From Chloroflexi bacterium UBA6077 (GTDB lineage Bacteria > Chloroflexota > UBA6077), in contig DIXP01000075.1 of the NCBI GenBank assembly GCA_002436065.1, positions 1-32,754 of the forward strand: 32,754 nucleotides of DNA, given 5' to 3'. Positions 15,863-24,104 of the stretch are shown here, one piece after another. Position numbers and translations under genes: made by a program. The notes below the pieces were generated by a model, which saw only the letters and a list, made by a program, of their open reading frames with translations, searched no databases and was not told the origin of the DNA. How positions within the stretch are numbered: the stretch's first letter is position 1; each line of letters starts with the position of its first letter.

Positions 15863-18800
15863 CTATAGATTGCGCTGTAGCTCCACGAGGGCGATGGGAG
15901 TGACGGCCGCGAGGAGCGACACCGCCCAGTCCAGGGCGGCCAGCTGCACCCCCCCCAGAACTGCCCTCAGTCCCGGCACTAGCAGCACCGCCAGCTGCAG
16001 GAGAGCGGAGCCGCCGAGCCCCAGCAACAGCGACCGGCTGAACGGCCGCCCGTAGCGCAGCGCGGAGCGGTGGCCCGCTCGCGCCAGCGGCACGTGTAGC
16101 AGTTGGGCGGTTGCCAGGCTCCAGAATGCCATCGTTCTTGCGTGAGGACCCGGCCCATGGCGGAGCAGCCCGATCCCGTAGGCTGCCAGCGATCCGGCGG
16201 CGAGGGCGGCCGACTCGGCCAGGATCCGGCGCTGAAGAGAGGCCGGCACGATCGGCTCCCTCGGATCCTGAGGCGGTTGGGCCATCAAGTCTGGATCGGC
16301 GGGCTCCATCGCAAGTCCTAGAGCTGGAGTGAGGTCCGAGATCAGGTTCAGCCACAGCAGTTGAGCAGGGCTCAGCGGCGAGGGCAGCCCCAGCGCCACG
16401 GAGATGGCCACTGCCCACACCTCGCTGGCGTTCGTGGACAGCAGGTAGTGCAGCACCCGACGGACGTTGGCCCGTACCAGCCTGCCCTCCTCCACCGCCA
16501 CCACCATCTGGGAGATGTCGTCGGTGGACAGCACCACATCCGCCAGCTCTCTGGCCAGCTCCGTGCCCCGCTTTCCCATTGCCACCCCCACGTCGGCTGC
16601 CCTGAGCGCGGGGGCATCGTTGATGCCATCACCTGTCATGGCGACCACCTGGCCGGAGGACTGCAGCGCACGGACTATCGCCAGCTTCATCTCGGGCGGC
16701 GTCCGCGCGAAGACATCCACGTCCTGCACCAGCCCGTGCAGCAGCTCCTGCTCCGGGTCGGCTAGATCCTCGGCCTCCAGCACCCGGAGCTGACCGTCCC
16801 CCTTCAGGCCAAGCTGTCTGGCCACCGCCGCCGCCGTTCCCGCCTGGTCTCCCGTTATCATCACGGTGCGGATGCCCGCTCGATGTAGAGCCCGGATTGC
16901 CTCGGGAGCCGCCGACCGGATCGGGTCCACCAAGCCGGCCAATCCGCACCAGCTGAAGCCGCTCTTCAGATCCCCTTCATCGAACGGCTCTGGTATCTCC
17001 TTCCTGGCAAACGCCAGTACCCTCATCGCCCTTGCCGTCATGTCGGCGTTCTGCCGCTGCAGTTCGAACCTCCTGGCCTGATCCAGCGGTTCGTTCCTGT
17101 CGTCGACGAGGATCCGCTCACACAGCTCCAGTATTTCGTCCGGCGCCCCCTTGGCCAGCGCTATCAGCCCATGCGGGGCCCTGTGCACGGTGACCATGTG
17201 GCGGCGGCCGTCGCCCCGGTCCCTGCGGTCGATCCTGGGGTACTCCCTTCTCAGCCCTTCCACGTCGAGGCCCGCCTTGATCGCTGCCATCAGTAAAGCC
17301 CCCTCCGTTGGAGAGCCATCGATGGAGAGCTCGCCGTTCGTACGTCCCGCTACCTCTGCGTCGGAACATAGGACTCCTGTCCGGAGTACCTCCCAGAGGA
17401 CCGGTTGGTCGGCCGCGGAGACCCTCCCCTTCTGGTCGTGGAGCCCTCCCTTGGGGGATAGGGCCGGCCCGCCCACCCCGATCCGGCTGCCGTCCACTCG
17501 GAACTCCCCCACCGCCATCCGGTTTTCCGTAAGGGTGCCCGTCTTGTCCGCGCACACCACCGTGACCGAACCCAGCGCCTCGGCGGCACCCAGGGAACGA
17601 ACGAGGGTCCCCTTGCGCCGCATCCGCGCGGAACCGAGCGCCAGGACGGTGGTGGCCAGCGCTGGCAACCCCTCCGGAAAGGCCGCCACCCCCAGCGCCA
17701 CCGCCGTGCTCAGTGCCGGAACCAGCCCCACGCCACGCAACAAGGACAATCCCGTTACCCCCAGGGCGATCGCCGCTGAGGCGCCCGCGAGTCCCTGCCC
17801 TGCGCGATCCAGGTCCCTCTGGAGTGGAGTCTGGGGCGTCTTCGCCTCGGCTGCCAGCATCCGCAGCCCCCCCATGGCGGTGCGCTTCCCCGTTGCTACC
17901 ACCACTGCCCGCCCTCGTCCGCCCACCACTGCCGTTCCCCGGTACACCATGGAGCCCCTGTCCGCCAGCGGAGCCCTCTCCGGCACCGCCTCCACCGACT
18001 TCTCCACCCCGTGCGGCTCGCCCGTCAGCGCAGACTCCTCGACCTGGAGACGGTGGGCCTCCGTGATCCGGGCGTCGGCCGGCACGGGGTCGCCGGGCAG
18101 CAGTTGGACCGTGTCCCCCGGCACCAGCTCCCCGGCGTCCAATCCCGTGACATCCCCGTCACGCAGCGCTCGTGCTCGTATCGGCACGGCCCTGCGCAGC
18201 GCCAGGATCGCCCGCTGTCCGGACCGCTCGGTTGCTGCCCCCAGCAGCGCGTTGGCTGCCATGACCCCGCCCACCAGCAGCGCATCCACCAGCGCCCCCG
18301 TCGCCAGTGAGAGGACTACCCCCACCCCCAACAACGCCGATGGGGCGTTGAGAAACTGCTCTCCCAGCAGCTTGAGTATCGACGGCTCCTTCGGCTCGGG
18401 GAGCCGGTTCGGCCCCACCCGCTGCCGCCGAAGGGCAATCTCCTCTTCGGCGAGCCCCTGTTGGGGGTCCGCATCCATCAGCCTGATCACCTCGCCTGCA
18501 GACATCGCGTGCCACGGGAGGTGCTGGGTGCTGGGTGCTGGATGCTGGATGCTGGGTAGTGAGTGCGGCGACCCTTTTACCAGCTCATTTGCCGACGAGG
18601 GGCGAAGGGGAGCGATCTCTCCCTCTCTCTCAGGGAGAGGGTTGGGGTGAGGGTGGACTCCCCTTATGCCCACCACCGGCACCGCTCCCTCGCGTGCCGC
18701 CCGCACCAACGCGTGGGCGCTGCACACTTCGGGGTCGAAGTGCACCAGGACACATCCCGTCAGGTGGTTCGCCGAGGCCGTGTGAACTCCATCCACCCCC

Positions 18801-18931
18801 AGCAGATGCTGCTCCAGCGGCAGCTTCCGTTCGGGATACCGGTGCAGGTAGCTAACCTCCAGCCTGACCCTGCCCGGTACTGCCGAGTGGCGGACGGAGA
18901 CCGTCGGATCGCCTGGGACCGCTGTCACCAC
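15863..18931 (-). CDS. P2-type cation-transporting ATPase with N-terminal HMA-like domain and repeat-derived linker
   Basis: A 1022-residue ion pump. Residues 10-90 resemble a heavy-metal-associated (HMA) fold, although no CxxC is seen. Residues 92-141 are a low-complexity linker derived from repeat DNA. A cation-ATPase N-terminal domain follows (142-200), then the actuator loop with TGEP (303-306), PEGLPA in transmembrane helix 4 (419-424), the phosphorylation site DKTGT at Asp462, and the hinge GDGINDAPALR. The PEGL motif and overall layout resemble Ca2+-type (P2) pumps rather than metal (P1B) pumps, which have CPC or SPC at that place. Transported ion unknown. The start is GTG at 18931, with a second GTG directly after. 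It heads a three-gene minus-strand cluster. Confidence 0.88.
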   Translation of the reverse strand: MVTAVPGDPTVSVRHSAVPGRVRLEVSYLHRYPERKLPLEQHLLGVDGVHTASANHLTGCVLVHFDPEVCSAHALVRAAREGAVPVVGIRGVHPHPNPLPEREGEIAPLRPSSANELVKGSPHSLPSIQHPAPSTQHLPWHAMSAGEVIRLMDADPQQGLAEEEIALRRQRVGPNRLPEPKEPSILKLLGEQFLNAPSALLGVGVVLSLATGALVDALLVGGVMAANALLGAATERSGQRAILALRRAVPIRARALRDGDVTGLDAGELVPGDTVQLLPGDPVPADARITEAHRLQVEESALTGEPHGVEKSVEAVPERAPLADRGSMVYRGTAVVGGRGRAVVVATGKRTAMGGLRMLAAEAKTPQTPLQRDLDRAGQGLAGASAAIALGVTGLSLLRGVGLVPALSTAVALGVAAFPEGLPALATTVLALGSARMRRKGTLVRSLGAAEALGSVTVVCADKTGTLTENRMAVGEFRVDGSRIGVGGPALSPKGGLHDQKGRVSAADQPVLWEVLRTGVLCSDAEVAGRTNGELSIDGSPTEGALLMAAIKAGLDVEGLRREYPRIDRRDRGDGRRHMVTVHRAPHGLIALAKGAPDEILELCERILVDDRNEPLDQARRFELQRQNADMTARAMRVLAFARKEIPEPFDEGDLKSGFSWCGLAGLVDPIRSAAPEAIRALHRAGIRTVMITGDQAGTAAAVARQLGLKGDGQLRVLEAEDLADPEQELLHGLVQDVDVFARTPPEMKLAIVRALQSSGQVVAMTGDGINDAPALRAADVGVAMGKRGTELARELADVVLSTDDISQMVVAVEEGRLVRANVRRVLHYLLSTNASEVWAVAISVALGLPSPLSPAQLLWLNLISDLTPALGLAMEPADPDLMAQPPQDPREPIVPASLQRRILAESAALAAGSLAAYGIGLLRHGPGPHARTMAFWSLATAQLLHVPLARAGHRSALRYGRPFSRSLLLGLGGSALLQLAVLLVPGLRAVLGGVQLAALDWAVSLLAAVTPIALVELQRNL
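18509..18658. repeat. Repeat DNA inserted in frame within the P-type ATPase gene
   Basis: Two repeat types lie side by side. At 18520-18561 the 7-base unit GTGCTGG/ATGCTGG is tandemly repeated. At 18617-18653 a palindrome of CTCTCCCT...AGGGAGAGG followed by GTTGGGGTGAGGG matches the common REP-like element whose translation on one strand is HPNPLPEREG. The reading frame stays open across 150 bases and encodes residues 92-141. Confidence 0.7.
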
Positions 18932-19081
18932 AAGACCGTTACCTCATCAGCGACGCCCATCGCCAACTACCACGGGGGACTGACCTCGCGCTACGCGGGG
19001 CTCGGAACAGTAGTGGCAAGCCCTGTGCCGCTCACGTGCGGGGTGGGCATGGTTCAGACAACAGGCGAGATGGCGTAACAG

Positions 19082-19156
19082 TGTAGGGGCGACCGGCCGG
19101 TCGCCCTGGCGGGGCAGGCCGGCGAATGGGCAGGGCGACCGCGGGTCGCCCCTACA
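19082..19156. repeat. REP-like inverted repeat, GGGGCGACC type
   Basis: TGTAGGGGCGACC at 19082-19094 is the exact reverse complement of 19144-19156. Inside lie GGCCGGTCGCCC and GGGCAGGGCGACC, so several nested palindromes are possible. It resembles dispersed GGGGCGACC palindromes seen in Chloroflexota-type genomes. Confidence 0.65.
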
Positions 19157-19304
19157 GCAATGTCACCACAGTCGCGAACCATGCCGCGGGGTGGGGAGCA
19201 ATCTGAGGCAAACGGGCTGAGTGGATGGGGCTGCCCTCATTGGGACAGTTCGTCCCCCATGCGGCGGCGTTTTCGATTTTCGAGGATTGACAATCATGTG
19301 ATGG

Positions 19305-19600
19305 AGATCATCGAGAGAAACATGGACCGTCTCTTTGTTGGGGCATCTTCACACCGTGACGTAGACACTTCCGCCACAGCTTCCCTGCTTCATTAACCAC
19401 CTCGCACGTAATCCTGCCTTCGCGGATCAGCCGCCCGATTCGCTCTTTCAGAGAATCCTACCTGCCATCACCCGTCACCGTCGGCTTCTTGCCTTTCCCG
19501 CTCCCTTCACCGGCAGCCTTCGGCGTGCACCATCTTCTCCCGCAAGGCTTCATCTGCCCGGCGAATCGGCTGGCCCACATCTCAATACATGTGTCAACCG
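19305..19600 (-). pseudogene. Possible decayed coding remnant
   Basis: On the minus strand, a stretch encoding RRADEALREKMVHAE is followed, after a one-base frame change and an in-frame TAG, by DSLKERIGRLIREGRITCEV and EAGKLWRKCLRHG. These look like real protein segments broken by a frameshift and a stop. I cannot name the parent family. Confidence 0.25.
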
Positions 19601-19622
19601 TTCTTGCCCTGTCTCCATTCTC

Positions 19623-20327
19623 ATTTCAGTCCCCTATTCGTCGGGGCGACCGTGGCAACTAGCCCTGCCATGTCTACGCACTCTCGGAAGGCGCCCATTT
19701 CAGTCCCCTATTCGTCGGGGCGACCGTGGCAACGGCGGCCGCCATCAACTCCGCGAACGGCTTGTAGTCACATTTCAGTCCCCTATTCGTCGGGGCGACC
19801 GTGGCAACCCTCTGAGTATTAGAAGGAGAAGAAAATGGAGAGGATTATTTCAGTCCCCTATTCGTCGGGGCGACCGTGGCAACCTATGAGAATGACGACG
19901 ACTGGATCGCCGGCCCTCGCTATTTCAGTCCCCTATTCGTCGGGGCGACCGTGGCAACGATGGACCGTTTACGGCTAACAACGCATACACGGCTATTTCA
20001 GTCCCCTATTCGTCGGGGCGACCGTGGCAACCTCTCCAATTCGCTCCAGATCGCCATCATGAACCTGATTTCAGTCCCCTATTCGTCGGGGCGACCGTGG
20101 CAACAAAGTACAGGATCACTGGTCCGCGTTGTGCATCCCCTCATTTCAGTCCCCTATTCGTCGGGGCGACCGTGGCAACATGGCTAGGCCGCTCGACGAC
20201 TACAGCTACAGCGATAATTTCAGTCCCCTATTCGTCGGGGCGACCGTGGCAACTCCGCCCTGGCCTCCCACTCCGCCAACTGCTTCCATCATTTCAGTCC
20301 CCTATTCGTCGGGGCGACCGTGGCAAC
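19623..20327 (-). CRISPR. CRISPR array, 10 repeats and 9 spacers, type III-A
   Basis: Ten identical 37-base repeats begin at 19623, 19697, 19772, 19847, 19922, 19995, 20068, 20143, 20217 and 20291. On the plus strand each starts ATTTCAGTCCCC and ends GACCGTGGCAAC. Spacers are 36-38 bases. Read on the minus strand, the repeat starts GTTGCC and ends ACTGAAAT, matching the 3' handle of type III crRNAs (ATTGAAAN), so transcription is right to left, away from cas6 at 20654. A CCCC/GGGG stem within the repeat can guide Cas6. No repeat is degenerate, which suggests the locus is maintained. Confidence 0.97.
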
Positions 20328-20653
20328 CGCCCTGGGCGGCTGCCTCCAAGATGCCTTTCTTGCCATCCCCGGCCCGTGGATAGCCTCTCAAGGGTCTCCT
20401 ACGCGGCGCATCCGACACTCATCCGACCTCCTCTATGGCGTCGCTTCGCAAAGGCCACAATTGCGCAGGGGACGGCAGGGTTTGCGAGCCTTCCAGCCGC
20501 CTATTCTCGCCCGTTTCCGTCAGAAGGAGAAGGTTCAGTGCGAAATCACCTCTCTGCTCATCGGGGTTTGCGAAGACCCGCCCCACAACGCCCTCCACAG
20601 CCTATTCCTAACCGGTGGCCGCACGTTCGCTGCACGAACGGGCGCGGAATGCA
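20328..20653 (-). promoter_or_regulatory. Probable CRISPR leader
   Basis: This 326-base gap lies between the end of cas6 and the first repeat in the direction of array transcription, where a leader is expected. It has no credible gene. GGGTTTGCGA occurs at 20478-20487 and 20564-20573, and CTTCGCAAA at 20444-20452 is the reverse complement of TTTGCGAAG at 20567-20575. It is not AT-rich, unlike many leaders. A weak promoter-like pair (TTGTGG, 17 bases, CATAGA, minus strand) is present near 20433-20461. The array may also be transcribed through from the cas operon. Confidence 0.45.
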
Positions 20654-21625
20654 TCACCACTCCACACTGATCCTGCCATTCCCGAAGGTGCACGCCTTTC
20701 CAATGTGGGCAACCCCTGCCGCCATCAGCAGCGGCAGGAAGGGTCCCACATCCCCCTCGTAGCACACTTCGCCCACCAGCCCGCCCAGCTTCATGTGCGC
20801 ATCCTGTCGGCTGGAGTACCGCTCCCAGTCCACCCACCGCACATGGCGGGAGATCACCCCTATCCGCTTGGCCTCTGCCACCACCCCACGGTAATCTGCG
20901 TCCCAACGGTGGCCCCCGTGGAAATAGCTGAGCGCGGAAAGCCGCCGCAGCGCTGCCCTGACCAGTAGCGGAAAGTGCGGCTCCAGTACCAGCCGCCCAT
21001 CGGACACGAGCCGCGTCGGAGTGACGAACCGCACTATCACTCGCTCCGCCTCGATGCCCTCGCACAGCCGCGCCATATCCCCGTAGGTCGCCGTCAGGTC
21101 CGCCGAGGCAGGATAGAGCGACCCCTCCCCGTACACCCGCTCTGACCGTCCGTCTAGCGGGTGTACCGCTCGCACCTCCTCCAGTTGAAAGCGTCCCCTT
21201 CCCCTGCCTATCCCGCCGCCCCCCATCTCCAGGAATGCCATCGCGAAGTAGGGCAGGTAGGCGATCGCCCTTCCCACCAGCACGGCGCCGAACTCCAGCC
21301 TCCCTCCCGGCTCGATCACCGGCGGAGGATCCACCGGCGGCTCCAGGACGAACGGGTGAGGGATCTCTCGCAGCGACCGGAGCACCTCGGATCCTGCCGG
21401 CAGCCTCGTCTCGAAGATGTAGCCGTAGGGGCAGCTATCCCGAACGGAACAGCCGTCACAGCCGTCTCGCCCGCGGCTTCGCTGGAAGCAGGCGGTGCGC
21501 TTGAATGCCACGCCGAAGGCGCCTCGCAACGTGCTGCCGGCGTTGGCCGGAAGCCGGATGGTGTCCACCGCCCTCAGCGCGAAGCGGTACGATCCAAACT
21601 GAAGGGCCGGCTGGGAGCCGTTCAC
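20654..21625 (-). CDS. cas6: CRISPR pre-crRNA endoribonuclease Cas6
   Basis: A 323-residue RAMP-fold nuclease that cuts pre-crRNA within the repeats to give crRNAs with an 8-nt 5' handle. The N-terminal half has the conserved STLRGAFG segment (31-38) followed by a Cys cluster: Cys46, Cys56, Cys59 and Cys65 in CxxCxxxxxCPYGYIFE, typical of this Cas6 branch. Mid-protein GIGRGRGRF and C-terminal GKACTFGNGRISVEW are the glycine-rich loops of the tandem RAMP folds. The start is GTG in a GTGA overlap with the stop of the csm6-like gene, which indicates coupled translation; the longer frame antisense-overlaps that gene and is rejected. It is last in the operon, nearest the array. Confidence 0.92.
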   Translation of the reverse strand: MNGSQPALQFGSYRFALRAVDTIRLPANAGSTLRGAFGVAFKRTACFQRSRGRDGCDGCSVRDSCPYGYIFETRLPAGSEVLRSLREIPHPFVLEPPVDPPPVIEPGGRLEFGAVLVGRAIAYLPYFAMAFLEMGGGGIGRGRGRFQLEEVRAVHPLDGRSERVYGEGSLYPASADLTATYGDMARLCEGIEAERVIVRFVTPTRLVSDGRLVLEPHFPLLVRAALRRLSALSYFHGGHRWDADYRGVVAEAKRIGVISRHVRWVDWERYSSRQDAHMKLGGLVGEVCYEGDVGPFLPLLMAAGVAHIGKACTFGNGRISVEW

Positions 21626-23049
21626 AACCTCTCTATCTCCCCCCTCAGCAGCCCCGCTGCCAGGTCGAACGGACTCTCCCCTACCGCTATCCCCAGCGAC
21701 TCCAGCGCTCCAGCCATGTCCGTCAGGGGGTTCTCCCTCCCGTCCCGCTGCTGGTAGCGGCGAACCACGCTCTGCTCGGACACTCCTTCGAACCCATGGG
21801 CGATGATACTCTTGTTGCGAAGGCCGGAGAGGCAGTCCAGCCCCTCCAGCAACCTGCACGCTGCCTTCATCTGCCCCAACCGCTCCGGCGCCGCAAAATT
21901 CTCGCCCCCTTCCCATCCGTAACGGATCATGGCCGCGAACACCGTGCGGTTAGCGCCTCTGTAGTCTAGATGCCTTCCATCGGTTTGCTGCGCGTTTAGG
22001 AATTGGTGCAGGCCCGGCTTGGACTCGACATAGTCGCACCACCGCTGCTGCGACTCCTTGCTGTCCACCTCCGTCGACAGCCCGGGGAACAGCTCCTCCA
22101 CCATCAGCCGGTACAGCGCCTCCTGGAACCGGAAGACGCGTCCCAGGAAGGCGGTGTACTCGTGGCGACCCCAGGCCATCGAGCCGTTGTGGTACAGCTC
22201 TCGGATCCGGGCCTCTGGCTGTCGATCCATCAGCGCCGACAGCTCGTGATGGGTTCGCTCGCAGTGGTTTCTGGCATCCGGTTTCTCCATGGATGCTCGC
22301 CTGGCCGCCTCCAGTTGTGAAGAAGCAGCCTCGAAGTCGAAGTGGTAGCGCTGCGCCGCGTAGCGCGCGAACCGCTCCATCCACTCCGGGGCGTCCGCCT
22401 TCTCCAGTAGCGCCGCAGCCGCCTCGAAGTCGTAATGCTGGAGGCTGGCGGCTGCCATATCCCTGGCGACCCCCTGTCGAAGCTGGCGGCTCAGGTCCAG
22501 TTCCCTCGGCCGGCTTTCCCCTTCCGGCAGGTAGAGCACCCGGCAGCGTTCGCCAAAGCGCGCTACGGCGGCCAGCACCAGCCCCAGGTTCGCCGCCGGG
22601 GTGCCGCCCACCGGGCACACGTAGCAGCACTCAACCTCCCGCATCCAGCGTCGGTTGGAGCCGAGCTGCCGACGGAAAGCGACCACCATGTCGTCGTACA
22701 GGCTCGGGTTCCCATCGATGGACTCGCACCACACCTTTTCCAGACCCCTGCGGCTCCACCGGGTCTCCAGAAGCGCGGCGGCAATCTTCCCAAAGTGGAC
22801 CGTGTCCCTCGCGCGGTGCTCCGGCGGTGCCCATTCCGGCTGGTTGGTGGCGAACAGCACCACGCGCAGCTGGCTCCCCTGCCGCAGCGATTGCTCCACG
22901 GGAGGAGTGATGAGCGGCAGAGAGAGCCTGGCCGAGTGGGTTTCGAGTTCCGCCAATATCCTCTCTCCCTGTTCCCGGGCCGGCTCTATCTTCTGCCCGT
23001 CCAGCATCACATCGCGCAGCCCCACGTTTGCCAACAGTAGCGTCGTCAT
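21622..23049 (-). CDS. csm6: Csm6-like CARF-HEPN ribonuclease
   Basis: A 475-residue ancillary effector of type III immunity. The N-terminal CARF domain (about 1-180) starts MTTLLLANVGLRDV and contains FATNQPE (66-72) and the ligand-binding loop VGGTPAANLGL (147-157). The C-terminal HEPN domain carries RNKSIIAH (Arg411 to His418), the R-x4-6-H catalytic motif of HEPN ribonucleases. Such proteins bind cyclic oligoadenylate made by Cas10 and then degrade RNA nonspecifically. The size and the RNKSIIAHGF segment suggest the TIGR02710/Cas02710 branch rather than classic streptococcal Csm6. The ATG at 23049 overlaps the csm5 stop in ATGA, with GAAGGTG upstream. Symbol csm6 is given by role and position. 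Confidence 0.88.
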   Translation of the reverse strand: MTTLLLANVGLRDVMLDGQKIEPAREQGERILAELETHSARLSLPLITPPVEQSLRQGSQLRVVLFATNQPEWAPPEHRARDTVHFGKIAAALLETRWSRRGLEKVWCESIDGNPSLYDDMVVAFRRQLGSNRRWMREVECCYVCPVGGTPAANLGLVLAAVARFGERCRVLYLPEGESRPRELDLSRQLRQGVARDMAAASLQHYDFEAAAALLEKADAPEWMERFARYAAQRYHFDFEAASSQLEAARRASMEKPDARNHCERTHHELSALMDRQPEARIRELYHNGSMAWGRHEYTAFLGRVFRFQEALYRLMVEELFPGLSTEVDSKESQQRWCDYVESKPGLHQFLNAQQTDGRHLDYRGANRTVFAAMIRYGWEGGENFAAPERLGQMKAACRLLEGLDCLSGLRNKSIIAHGFEGVSEQSVVRRYQQRDGRENPLTDMAGALESLGIAVGESPFDLAAGLLRGEIERL

Positions 23050-24104
23050 AGCGTCACCTTCACCCATCCCGGCGGCTCCGATGGCGCGCCGCCACGTTCG
23101 ATCAGCCTTCGACTCTTCGGGAACGGCGCACCCGGGCGGCCCAACCGGTACCGGCCGCGCACTTCCTCCATCATTGCTCCCTCCGACAGCGGACTCCCCA
23201 GCGTCTTCGCTGCCCACCCGCTGCCCCACGCCATCTGCAGCGGGAACTGGTTCTCGGCGAGATCGGAAGCCAGCCGCTCCAACCTCTCGTAGAACTGGAT
23301 GAGGGGGATCTGCCGACACTCGCGGTAGAACAGCTTCTCGGCTGCGATCGCCTTCGCCGCCCTCTCCCTCCCCATCTGGCAGAGCCCCTCGATCCACCCC
23401 CTCCTTTCCCCGAATCGCAGCGATGGCTCCGATAGCAGCCCCTCTGCTATCCCCACCCGGCAGGCGAGCTGCGTGCCGGGCCGCAACGCCTCCACGGAGA
23501 ACAGGAAGTTTTGGCCCTTGCGCGCCAGCTCCGGTCCGCGCAGGGAGTATACGGAGACCTGAGCCAGCTCCAGCCGGTCCAGCGGCACCGGCGCGCTGTC
23601 GTCCACCAACAGCGCGCGCATCAGGTCGTGGTTGGGGTCGCGGCCAAACACCCGCTTTTCCCAGCGAGAAGCCGCGTACTTGGGGTTGGGTCCCAGCTCG
23701 TCACCCCTCGGAACGCCCATCTCCCCGGCGGCATGCCAGGCGGCCACCGTGCGAAGTGCCCCCTTCAGGGAACTGCCCGGGAGGTAGGGTCTGCCCTCGA
23801 CGTCCTTGATGCAAGGCAGGATCTCGGAGCCCACGCCGCTGCCGGCGGGCAGGGAGTAGGCCGCGCATGCCTCATGCTCGCCGGGACGCAGCCGTCGCGA
23901 GAGCCGCACCTCGGGTGTGCCGTGGCGCAGCTCCTCGTCGGTGAACCGCTCCAGCAGCTTCGCCTGGTCTATCACCCACACGGTGCCGCGCTCCAGGGCG
24001 AAGTCGTAGTCGGCCAGCAGCCGTCCTGATCCGGAGCCTACGTGCAGCGGGCTGATCACCTCCACGGTGGCCGGAATGTTGCAGCGAAGGGCGGTCTCAG
24101 CCAT
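23046..24104 (-). CDS. csm5: Type III-A effector subunit Csm5
   Basis: A 352-residue RAMP protein that caps the crRNA 3' end of the Csm complex. It shows the Csm5 pattern: PLHVGSGSG (19-27), RPYLPGSSLKGALRT near 108-122, and late in the protein FPLQMAWGSGW followed by KTLG, a conserved Csm5 block. The ATG overlaps the last eight bases of csm4. It ends in the ATGA overlap with the CARF-HEPN gene. Length is normal for the family, and nothing appears broken. Confidence 0.92.
   Translation of the reverse strand: MAETALRCNIPATVEVISPLHVGSGSGRLLADYDFALERGTVWVIDQAKLLERFTDEELRHGTPEVRLSRRLRPGEHEACAAYSLPAGSGVGSEILPCIKDVEGRPYLPGSSLKGALRTVAAWHAAGEMGVPRGDELGPNPKYAASRWEKRVFGRDPNHDLMRALLVDDSAPVPLDRLELAQVSVYSLRGPELARKGQNFLFSVEALRPGTQLACRVGIAEGLLSEPSLRFGERRGWIEGLCQMGRERAAKAIAAEKLFYRECRQIPLIQFYERLERLASDLAENQFPLQMAWGSGWAAKTLGSPLSEGAMMEEVRGRYRLGRPGAPFPKSRRLIERGGAPSEPPGWVKVTL

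Larger units (their letters stand above)
18932..19622. other. Gene-poor spacer between the ATPase and the CRISPR array
   Basis: About 690 bases without a convincing gene. It holds a REP-like inverted repeat (19082-19156) and a possible decayed minus-strand reading frame (about 19305-19600). It lies at the distal end of the array, given the inferred direction of array transcription. Confidence 0.6.

Noticed and set aside
17151..18650. 499-codon plus-strand frame opposite the P-type ATPase gene
   Set aside because: A Ser/Pro/Arg-rich antisense shadow of a gene with unmistakable ATPase motifs.
18932..20653. cas1/cas2 or a transposase near the array
   Set aside because: No open frame with such motifs exists; only repeats, a short possible remnant and the leader are present.
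19589..20762. Plus-strand frames encoding repeated FSPLFVGATVAT
   Set aside because: These are translations through CRISPR repeats and spacers, not genes.
21626..21916. N-terminal extension of the cas6 frame by 97 codons
   Set aside because: It overlaps the end of the CARF-HEPN gene in another frame; the GTGA overlap gives a normal Cas6 length.
23050..23397. N-terminal extension of the CARF-HEPN frame by 116 codons
   Set aside because: The extension is antisense-like shadow of csm5. The ATGA overlap and CARF start MTTLLLANVG fix the start at 23049.
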